64,000 bases of DNA, from contig NZ_CP092333.1 of the NCBI RefSeq assembly GCF_018595675.2, positions 1,636,001 to 1,700,000 of the forward strand, read 5' to 3'. Positions 35,721-43,124 of this stretch are shown piece by piece; position 1 is the stretch's first letter, and every line of letters begins with the position of its first letter. Origin of the DNA: Flavihumibacter fluvii. Its GTDB lineage: Bacteria > Bacteroidota > Bacteroidia > Chitinophagales > Chitinophagaceae. Below the pieces are notes generated by a model. The model was not told where the DNA came from. It ran no database searches and saw nothing but the letters and a program-made list of their open reading frames with translations. Made by a program: the position numbers and the translations under genes.

Positions 35721-36977
35721 TTATCCTTTCTTATAACTGATCTTAAATATCCTGCCACCGGTATCATCCGTAACATACAGGGAGCCATCCGGACCTTCTG
35801 CCAACCCGCAGGGTTTGTGCAGTTCCTTTTCCAGCATGATATTGTCGGCGAAGATTTCCCAGGAACCCGAGGGCTGGCCATTCTTCATCGGTACAAAAGC
35901 CACCAGGTAACCTTTCTTTAATTGGGCCGAGCGACTATGAAAGGCAATGAAAGCGCCATTTTTGTATTTTGCCGGAAACTGGTTACCGGTATAGAATAAT
36001 AAGCCATTGGGTGCAAGGTGAGCCGGGAATGCCATGGTGGGATCCTGGTACTTCGTTGCCGCTGGTTTCTTACCATCACCACCATACTCAGGCGCCAGTA
36101 CTTTCTTTTTCAGGATGGGATCATAATACACATAGGGCCAGCCACCATTAGATCCTTTGGTCACTTTGTACATGGTTTCCGCTGGTGTCAGTCCACCTTG
36201 TTCTTCAGTATAATACTCAGGAAAAAGTTCATGTAACTGGCCACGGTTATGTTCCATGATATAGAGGGCATTCACCTGGCTGTTCCAATCCAGTCCAACT
36301 ACATTCTTGAATCCGGTAGCATAATGCACAGCATCCCCAAGGCGCTGGTCAAGTTTTGTAGTATTAAATTGCCAGATACCACCCACTGAATCTAACAGCG
36401 GGCAAGGATTCGGTGCCTGTTTGGATTTGGAATCCAAAAGGCAGGCATTAGCATAGGAACCAACGTTCACATAAATATGTCCCTTGCCATCTGTCGTGAT
36501 CGATTTCGAATTATCGCGGTCGTGGTCAACCAGCCCGGTGATGATTTTCTCCGGTTGGTCGGGTTGAAGTACTTCACCGTTCTGGTCCAGCGCATAACGG
36601 TATACGGCACTATTGGATGAAGCATATAAATAATTATCCCGGATGCAGATTCCGGTACCCGGGTAATCACCAAACAGGCGTTGCTGGTCAACCAATCCAT
36701 CGTGATTGGTATCCTTCAGGTAAATAATCCCCTTACCATCATTCAACCAGCCAAGTTTGATGTAGATACCACCCTGTTTTGTTATGGCAATATGGCGGGC
36801 ACCGGCTACACCATCGGCAACTATTGTAGCTGAGAATCCTGCTGGCAGTCGCAGTTTCGCGTCAACCGGTGATGCCATTAATTGGATGGCTTTTTTCTTT
36901 TCGGCCTGTGCATTTGAAACCGTGGAAACCAAAATAGTCATTATAAAAAATCCTGATGCAATCGCTATTTTCTTCAT
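35721..36977 (-). CDS. Sorbosone/glucose dehydrogenase-like beta-propeller, exported
   Basis: 418 residues from the ATG at 36977 (the frame runs to 37007). Signal peptide ending VSNAQA. Six-bladed propeller of the PQQ-dependent sugar/L-sorbosone dehydrogenase class, with LRLPAGFSATIVADGVAGARHIAI, a KDTNHDGLVD calcium-type loop, HYATGFKNVVGLDW, GGWPYVYYD and the closing GLAEGPDGSLYVTDDTGGRIFKI. It would oxidise a sugar or sugar aldehyde in the periplasm if PQQ is supplied; PQQ synthesis genes are not in the window. Last gene of the operon beginning at the arylsulfatase, ended by a hairpin terminator. Confidence 0.8.
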   Translation of the reverse strand: MKKIAIASGFFIMTILVSTVSNAQAEKKKAIQLMASPVDAKLRLPAGFSATIVADGVAGARHIAITKQGGIYIKLGWLNDGKGIIYLKDTNHDGLVDQQRLFGDYPGTGICIRDNYLYASSNSAVYRYALDQNGEVLQPDQPEKIITGLVDHDRDNSKSITTDGKGHIYVNVGSYANACLLDSKSKQAPNPCPLLDSVGGIWQFNTTKLDQRLGDAVHYATGFKNVVGLDWNSQVNALYIMEHNRGQLHELFPEYYTEEQGGLTPAETMYKVTKGSNGGWPYVYYDPILKKKVLAPEYGGDGKKPAATKYQDPTMAFPAHLAPNGLLFYTGNQFPAKYKNGAFIAFHSRSAQLKKGYLVAFVPMKNGQPSGSWEIFADNIMLEKELHKPCGLAEGPDGSLYVTDDTGGRIFKISYKKG

Positions 36978-37032
36978 ATCTAATTTGAGTATGGACAAAT
37001 ATAGCAAGCGTGCAGTTCATTGCACCAGATTT

Positions 37033-38466
37033 TTACCCTATCAACGCTTCAATCTCAGGTAATTTCCATGTTTTATCGAACCAGGGCTCCAGGGGCCCAT
37101 AAAGACGGAATAATGTATTCCAGCCTTTGCCCGGTAATGTTTGTATCCAGTTGTTTTCCATGCCTGCCGGTGCTTTAGGTCCAAAGTAAACATCAACAGA
37201 TCCATCCTGGTTAAGCATTAAATTTTTATTTTGACTTGTAACCATCGGGAATTCCTGGTCAGTCTGCAGCATGGAACGGGTTTGGTTGTCATATAAGATC
37301 ACCGACCAGAAATCTTTTACAGGAACATTGGGCAGCACATGCAAGCGGTAGTTTTTGCCACCGTCCAATGGATTGCCATCGGCGTCCACAATACCAACGG
37401 CATATTGGGAGCCCTGCCCGACCATCTTCGCTTCCATGGCAGGAGTTACGCCTGTGGCATAGAAATAGAAAAATGCAGCGGCATCCAGGTAACGCACACC
37501 GGGTTGTGACTCAAACTTATAGCCACCTAACCATTGGCGCCAGGTACTGTCAGGATAATAAAAAGCTTCAGGAATCCGACTCTGGTAGGTTAAGGTTCGG
37601 GCAGTGGCATCACCTACTAAAGCTGCCTCAGTAAGTATTTTTTTCATGCGCTCGTCAGGTGCGAATGGTTTGCCTTTTTCGATGCCGATTGCAGCAAAAA
37701 AGCCCAGGGTTACCGGGTCAATTGATTCAACAGGTTCATTTTGAACCACCACGTTTAGGTATTCCCAAAAAGAATAGTCTGCGGGTGCGATAGTGCTGAA
37801 ATCTTTGCCTGAAACATTTACAAAAGTATTTGCCTTTGGGTTTGCTGACTCAGCAAGCGGGTAAATCTTTGTCAGGCTTTTTAGCTTTTCAATCGAAGGA
37901 GCGATATTTCCATTCACCGGGAAATTGCGCCAAACGAGAATAGACTCATAAGTAGGGACCCGCACAACGTAGTAACCATTTGGGACTTCGCCATTATAAC
38001 CGGGAGGCAGGAGCAGGTACTTGCCACCTTGTCCCTTGTCGGGTCCAACGATGCCAATGTCCGTAACATACCGGAACCAGAAATCGTCAATCATCCCCAG
38101 GGTCATTGGTGGCACCTCTGCCACCAGTGGACCATCATGAAGATTAATCCAAATCCAGGTATATGCGGTGTTTGCGTTGGCTGTCAGGAACAGGGAACGG
38201 GAATCCATCATGGATTCGAAGGTGGGAATAGTAAAATTGGGTGGTCCAAGTTTCGTCAAACCTTCCCTCAGACCCATTACATTAACTGCCGGAAGAGCCA
38301 GTAAATAGGCCTGTACGGCCCTCTGGAAATCAAGGTTATCATACAGTATGCTGACTGATGCTTTGTCAGGAAAACCATCAAAAAACTTAAGCGTACCCAG
38401 TCGCGTTTGCACTATGTCCGGTATTGCTATCCCTTCTGGAATATCCGTTGTCATTTTCATTGTCAC
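37033..38466 (-). CDS. DUF1254/DUF1214 protein
   Basis: 477 residues, no signal peptide; any of the Met at 1, 3 or 5 could be the start. DUF1254 covers about residues 35-180 (TANANTAYTWIWINLHDGPLVAEVPPM then LLLPPGYNGEVPNGYYVVRVPT). DUF1214 lies near the C-terminus (DFWSVILYDNQTRSMLQTDQEFPMV and NWIQTLPGKGWNTLFRLYGPLEPWFDKTWKLPEIE). The tandem is common in proteobacteria and patchy in Bacteroidota; biochemical role unknown. It is 20 bp downstream of the second GH63-like gene and is often found near arylsulfatase genes, as it is here. Confidence 0.85.
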   Translation of the reverse strand: MTMKMTTDIPEGIAIPDIVQTRLGTLKFFDGFPDKASVSILYDNLDFQRAVQAYLLALPAVNVMGLREGLTKLGPPNFTIPTFESMMDSRSLFLTANANTAYTWIWINLHDGPLVAEVPPMTLGMIDDFWFRYVTDIGIVGPDKGQGGKYLLLPPGYNGEVPNGYYVVRVPTYESILVWRNFPVNGNIAPSIEKLKSLTKIYPLAESANPKANTFVNVSGKDFSTIAPADYSFWEYLNVVVQNEPVESIDPVTLGFFAAIGIEKGKPFAPDERMKKILTEAALVGDATARTLTYQSRIPEAFYYPDSTWRQWLGGYKFESQPGVRYLDAAAFFYFYATGVTPAMEAKMVGQGSQYAVGIVDADGNPLDGGKNYRLHVLPNVPVKDFWSVILYDNQTRSMLQTDQEFPMVTSQNKNLMLNQDGSVDVYFGPKAPAGMENNWIQTLPGKGWNTLFRLYGPLEPWFDKTWKLPEIEALIG

Positions 38467-38486
38467 TGTCTTTTAATTTCCAGATT

Positions 38487-41198
38487 TCATTTCTGAACAA
38501 ATGCGGCGGCCTTGCCAGCGTTAAGCGCCTGGTCTGGATCCAATACTCCATACAACTGGATAATTTTTGCTATTACACCGGTCCAGCCTGTCTGGTGGCT
38601 GGCGCCAAGCCCGGCACCATTGTCACCATGGAAGTACTCATAAAAGAGGATGAGGTCACGCCAGTTTGGATCAGACTGGAATTTTTCAGTTCCACCATAG
38701 ACTGGTCGCTTGCCGGTTTCATCCCGCAAAAAAGTACTGGTGAGCCGGTCGCCGATTTCCTTAGAGACTTCAAACAGGTTCATCATTTTACCAGATCCGG
38801 TCGGGCATTCAATCTTGAAGTTGTCGCCATAGTACATGTAGTAATTCAGCAACGCACGGATGATCATGACATTCACCGGCATCCATACGGGCCCACGCCA
38901 GTTAGAATTGCCACCGAACATTCCGGTGTTTGATTCCGCCGGCAGGTAATCTACCCGGTATTCCTGGCCTTGTACATTTAAAATGAAAGGATGGTCCTTA
39001 TGGAACTTCGAAATGGACCGGATGCCATGCGCGCCGAAGAATTCATTCTCATCCAGCATCTTTTCAAGTATACGCCGCAGGTGGTCTTCGTTTAACAGGG
39101 CAAGGATACCCCGGTCACCTACCCCTAAGTGGCCTTCACCTGTAGGATGAATAGTTGATTTAAGCTCAGGCATCCTTCGCAGGCGTTCGTTTATAGCGTA
39201 CATAGCCCGGGGTAAATTTTCCCGTTGAATGGGTTCAATTACAGTAGTGGCACAGAGCGGTAATAGTCCAACCATTGAACGGACTTTAAGCCTATGTGCG
39301 CTGCCATCTGGCAGCCGGAGCAGGTCATAGTAGAATCCGTCTTCTTCATCCCACATACCGTCTTCCCCAGGCTGGTTCATAGCCGAAGCGATAAAAAAGA
39401 AATGTTCAATGAACTTGAAAACCATGGGTTCATAACTGTGATCTTGTGTGGCGATTTCGGCTGCGAGTTCAAGCATATTCTGGCTGAAAAGTGCCATCCA
39501 GGCTGTGCCATCGGCCTGTTCGAGGCTACCACCGGTTGGTAACGGTGCACTACGATCGAATACCCCAATATTATCAAGGCCAAGAAAGCCGCCTTCGAAT
39601 ACATTCTTACCAAACCGGTCCTTACGGTTTATCCACCAGGTAAAATTGAGTAATAATTTATTGAATGTCAGCTTCAGGAATTCCATGCCTGCCTCACCAC
39701 TTAAAGACTTCTCTGTGCGGTGCAGGAATAATGTTGCAAAAGCATGCACAGGTGGATTCACATCACTGAAATTCCATTCATAGGCAGGCATCTGGCCGTT
39801 AGGGTGCATGTATGAACCCCGCAGCATCAGTTCCATTTGGGTCTTTGCAAAATCAGGATCCACTATTGAAAGTGGTAAGGTATGAAAAGCGAGGTCCCAG
39901 GCTGCATACCATGGATATTCCCATTTGTCGGGCATGGAAATAACATCCTCGTTCAGCATATGGTACCATTCAGAATTCCTCGCGTTTTTATATCCTTTAT
40001 GCAGTGGATTGGAATTGTGTTCGTCCAACCAGTTATCGCCATCAAAAAAGAAGAATTGCTTACTCCAAAGCATACCTGCAAGTGCCTGGCGCATTACATT
40101 AGCCTTGTCCTCCCCTACTGATGGAGGAGTGACGGACTTATAAAATGCATTGGCTTCATTTAACCGGTCTGCAAAAACCTTTTCAAAATTATTTCCAAAT
40201 GGGGTATCCATTTGTTCTGCCCCGTTTTTGGTCAACCGTAACCTTATTACAGCTGTCTGGCCGGCACCAACACTAAAGTTGTAATGGGCTGAAGCCTTCG
40301 TTCCCTGCTTTTCAGGGTTCACGGCTTCCTGCTTGCCATTTACCACAAAGTCGTTTATGCCATCCTTTACATGCAAGCTTTCATTAGGGGTTCCCGGGAA
40401 AAGTTTTTCGTGGTTCGTTTCATTTTCTGTGAATAAAAGTGGAACGTCACCATCGCAAGCCAATATGAATTCACCCAACTTCTTATGACTGGCTGAAATA
40501 GTGCTAATACCCGGCTTTGTATTAACCTGGCTGAGTTTCGGTTTTTCTGCTGCCCTATTAGTATCAGCAATCCAGGCCGACCAATCGTTCCTGTACCAGA
40601 GCGTAGGCAACAGGTGCAATTCAGCAGCTTCTGGTCCCCGGTTGATGGCACTGATCTTCACCAGAATGTCTTCCGGTCCGGCTTTGGCATATTCGACGAA
40701 GACATCGAAGTACCGGTCTTCATTAAATACACCGGTATCAAGCAATTCATATTCCATCTCTTCACGGGACCGGCGGGCATTCTCTTGTTCTAGTTGAACA
40801 TAAGGATAAGCCGCCTGCGGATATTTGTATAACATCTTCATGTAAGAATGCGTCGGCGTGCTGTCAATGTAGAAATAGTATTCCTTTACATCCTCACCAT
40901 GATTACCCTGGCTGTTGGTCAAACCAAACATACGCTCCTTAAGAATCGGGTCTTTGCCATTCCACAAGGCCAGCGAAAAACAGAGCCGCTGTTTGTCGTC
41001 AGAAATGCCGGCAATACCATCTTCACCCCAACGGTATGCACGTGAGCGGGAATGGTCGTGGGTAAAAAAGTTCCAGGCATCGCCATTTTCGCTATAATCT
41101 TCACGCACAGTACCCCACTGGCGTTCACTTAAGTATGGTCCCCATTTTTTCCAGGGGAGCTTATTATCTCTTGCTTCCAGTAGCCGTTGCTTTTCCAT
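38487..41198 (-). CDS. GH63-like (alpha/alpha)6 glucosidase, copy 2
   Basis: 903 residues. Same architecture as 32743-35481 and clearly paralogous: long stretches match, for example KKWGPYLSERQWGTVREDYS, MPDKWEYPWYAAWDLAFH, FEGGFLGLDNIGVFDRS and MFGGNSNWRGPVWMPVN. The middle, from about residue 165 to 330, is more divergent and includes a ten-residue insert near DTNRAAEKPK. No signal peptide. Two copies 3 kb apart in separate operons suggest an older duplication with divergence in specificity. It lies 11 bp after the DUF2490 gene and 20 bp before the DUF1254 gene. Confidence 0.8.
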   Translation of the reverse strand: MEKQRLLEARDNKLPWKKWGPYLSERQWGTVREDYSENGDAWNFFTHDHSRSRAYRWGEDGIAGISDDKQRLCFSLALWNGKDPILKERMFGLTNSQGNHGEDVKEYYFYIDSTPTHSYMKMLYKYPQAAYPYVQLEQENARRSREEMEYELLDTGVFNEDRYFDVFVEYAKAGPEDILVKISAINRGPEAAELHLLPTLWYRNDWSAWIADTNRAAEKPKLSQVNTKPGISTISASHKKLGEFILACDGDVPLLFTENETNHEKLFPGTPNESLHVKDGINDFVVNGKQEAVNPEKQGTKASAHYNFSVGAGQTAVIRLRLTKNGAEQMDTPFGNNFEKVFADRLNEANAFYKSVTPPSVGEDKANVMRQALAGMLWSKQFFFFDGDNWLDEHNSNPLHKGYKNARNSEWYHMLNEDVISMPDKWEYPWYAAWDLAFHTLPLSIVDPDFAKTQMELMLRGSYMHPNGQMPAYEWNFSDVNPPVHAFATLFLHRTEKSLSGEAGMEFLKLTFNKLLLNFTWWINRKDRFGKNVFEGGFLGLDNIGVFDRSAPLPTGGSLEQADGTAWMALFSQNMLELAAEIATQDHSYEPMVFKFIEHFFFIASAMNQPGEDGMWDEEDGFYYDLLRLPDGSAHRLKVRSMVGLLPLCATTVIEPIQRENLPRAMYAINERLRRMPELKSTIHPTGEGHLGVGDRGILALLNEDHLRRILEKMLDENEFFGAHGIRSISKFHKDHPFILNVQGQEYRVDYLPAESNTGMFGGNSNWRGPVWMPVNVMIIRALLNYYMYYGDNFKIECPTGSGKMMNLFEVSKEIGDRLTSTFLRDETGKRPVYGGTEKFQSDPNWRDLILFYEYFHGDNGAGLGASHQTGWTGVIAKIIQLYGVLDPDQALNAGKAAAFVQK

Positions 41199-41209
41199 TA
41201 TAGATAAGT

Positions 41210-41971
41210 TTATTGTGATTCCGATTTTTTGTGTTGCTTTTTAGCTTTTCTTGCCATGTATATTTTTAAGGTCATTCCAAAAGCATCAACTGACTGGATC
41301 TCCGGCTGGTGTTCAAACTGGTGGTTCCAGAAGACCTCATAATTCACATGTTTTAATACCTTCAATTCAACTCCAAGTTGCGTTTTAAAACGGTTGACAG
41401 CACTATTGCCGACATTGGCAAAGTATTCTACAAACCCATAAGCAGTGAATGTCAGGTATTCTGTTTGCAGGTCTTTTTCCACATTTAACCGCGGCCGGTA
41501 CCGGGAATTGAATTCACCATTACTGATCCGCCAGTCGAACCGGTTTTTCCAGGTGAGCAACATGGTCCACGGTAAGTAGAACCTGGCATTTGCCTCTGTA
41601 ACTATCATACTCTCCTTGAATGGGTCTTCTGAACTTTCTGGCGTGGCACTATATTGATAACCGGCTCTCAGGTACATAAATCTGCCTGGAAGACTATCAG
41701 CATGAGCGTAGCTGGGGTGGATTTTTTTTACCACGGGAAATGTGAAATAGTCTACAAACAGGCCGATTGCGCCATCGGAATAGGATGACTCTTCGCGTTT
41801 TGTACCGCTAATTGTTCCATACAGACGAAACTTTGGATTAATGGAATAATAAGCATCAGTCGCAGGCCAGACTTCCTGGGCCTTTTGTGAAAGCTGGGCC
41901 ATTGCGTCTTGTGCTAATCCTGCACCCAGCAGGACCAGGCAAATTCTTATAAAAAATTTCTGGTTTGGCAT
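41210..41971 (-). CDS. DUF2490 outer-membrane protein (copy 2)
   Basis: 253 residues with a signal peptide ending DAMAQ. It has the DUF2490 opening EVWPATDAYYSINPKFRLYGTISGT, then amphipathic strands such as FMYLRAGYQYS, WKNRFDWRISNGEFNSRYRPRLNVE and a final FGMTLKIYMA strand. Probably a small outer-membrane barrel of unknown function. It resembles the protein at 26613-27422 in its opening and closing strands but is otherwise diverged. It is in an operon with NTF2-like and glycine-zipper genes upstream, and GH63-like downstream. Confidence 0.75.
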   Translation of the reverse strand: MPNQKFFIRICLVLLGAGLAQDAMAQLSQKAQEVWPATDAYYSINPKFRLYGTISGTKREESSYSDGAIGLFVDYFTFPVVKKIHPSYAHADSLPGRFMYLRAGYQYSATPESSEDPFKESMIVTEANARFYLPWTMLLTWKNRFDWRISNGEFNSRYRPRLNVEKDLQTEYLTFTAYGFVEYFANVGNSAVNRFKTQLGVELKVLKHVNYEVFWNHQFEHQPEIQSVDAFGMTLKIYMARKAKKQHKKSESQ

Positions 41972-42008
41972 AGACTCGGCATTCTTACGCCTGGTTCAAT
42001 AACATTTA

Positions 42009-42512
42009 TTATTCATTGGGTGGTGTCATCGTATATCCCAGCTGCCGCAAGACATCTGCTTCATTGTAAAACGTCCTGCTCAACACTATTTTCCCGTTTT
42101 CAATTTTATAAACAGCATTGACCCAGGCATGTACGGGCCCCCGACCATCCTTATATTTAATGGTAATTTCGGCCCAGTTGGAAACCCAGTTACCCGGCTC
42201 AGCTTCTTCACCTTCATTTACTGATACTGCAATATTTTGAAAGCGCGTATATTTTACGGATTCATAAAGTGTATCTGAGGTGTATTTGAAGCCCTTAATA
42301 GCTTCCTCTTTGTTGACTGAATCGCCATAAGAAGGGCCAAATCCTTTGTAATTATCAGCCAGCAGGGACTCCATGGTTACGGCATCCTTGGTTTCCACGG
42401 CATTCAGGAACTTTTTAGCCAGGGCAAGGTTTTCTGTTTTTATTTTATCAGAAGGATTAGAACAGGAATACAGGCAGGTAATTATAGCTGCGAAAAAGAA
42501 AAGCTGCTTCAT
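42009..42512 (-). CDS. NTF2-like (SnoaL-type) lipoprotein
   Basis: 167 residues. Lipobox CLYSC gives lipidation at Cys17. The mature part opens with a helix (ALAKKFLNAVETKDAVTMESLLADNYKGFGPSYGD) and has the cone-shaped NTF2 fold pattern ending ENGKIVLSRTFYNEADVLRQLGY. Such domains bind small molecules or act as enzymes, but no catalytic pair stands out. Its place between a glycine-zipper gene and a DUF2490 gene suggests an envelope role. Confidence 0.7.
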   Translation of the reverse strand: MKQLFFFAAIITCLYSCSNPSDKIKTENLALAKKFLNAVETKDAVTMESLLADNYKGFGPSYGDSVNKEEAIKGFKYTSDTLYESVKYTRFQNIAVSVNEGEEAEPGNWVSNWAEITIKYKDGRGPVHAWVNAVYKIENGKIVLSRTFYNEADVLRQLGYTMTPPNE

Positions 42513-42539
42513 AAATGAAAATATTTTATAGTTGTCGGT

Positions 42540-43097
42540 TTATTTAATGGTGTACCCTTTCCCTTCAATACAAGCCGAAAAAGCTTTCTGGAAGCTATTT
42601 CTCATGTCCTGCTCTGTTTTTGCAACTGCTGCCTCTGCCTGCTGGTTTTGCTGGGCCTGCGCCTGTTTACCGGCCCGCCTTCCGGCCACACCGCCGGCAA
42701 CAGCGCCGATAGCTGCGCCCTTACCCGCGTCACCGGCAATAGCACCAATGGCCACACCCACTGCTGCACCTTTAGCTGCGCCAACAACAGCCCCACCGGT
42801 TGGACCGGTTTGAGGCGGTGGCGCTTCTACTTTAGGCAGGTTCAACGGATCAATGCCAGATTGTTCTACAGCCCAATTATAACAAGCAAACTCATCCTGT
42901 TTTTGCTGGTCCTTGCTTTGTCCCTTAGAAGGAAATACATATAATTTCATCGTGTTTGAAATCTGGTTATACGTCATCTTAGACGTATCGGGTACAGTTG
43001 GTGCTGGTTGCTGGGCCATTGCATTTTGAACCACCAGCAGAAAGAGAGCTGCTGCAATACCCCGGAAAAACCTGTTCTTAAAATACCTTGTTTTCAT
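42540..43097 (-). CDS. Glycine-zipper (YMGG-like) envelope protein
   Basis: 185 residues with a signal peptide ending NAMAQ. A polar region includes QDEFACYNWAVEQSGIDP, the usual lead of YMGG-like glycine-zipper proteins. Residues 98-140 are Gly/Ala-rich with GxxxGxxxG spacing (VGAAKGAAVGVAIGAIAG and GAIAGDAGKGAAIGAVAGG), able to pack in a membrane or oligomer. The tail has FQKAFSACIEGKGY, so two Cys residues may form a disulphide. It is not a known toxin. 27 bp after the arylsulfatase stop and 27 bp before the NTF2-like gene. Confidence 0.75.
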   Translation of the reverse strand: MKTRYFKNRFFRGIAAALFLLVVQNAMAQQPAPTVPDTSKMTYNQISNTMKLYVFPSKGQSKDQQKQDEFACYNWAVEQSGIDPLNLPKVEAPPPQTGPTGGAVVGAAKGAAVGVAIGAIAGDAGKGAAIGAVAGGVAGRRAGKQAQAQQNQQAEAAVAKTEQDMRNSFQKAFSACIEGKGYTIK

Positions 43098-43124
43098 CTT
43101 AATTATTTTACTATAACAATTGAA

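Noticed and set aside
42602-42944. Open frames antisense or shifted to the glycine-zipper gene
   Set aside because: They arise from the Gly/Ala-rich repeats; the main frame has a signal peptide and family motifs.
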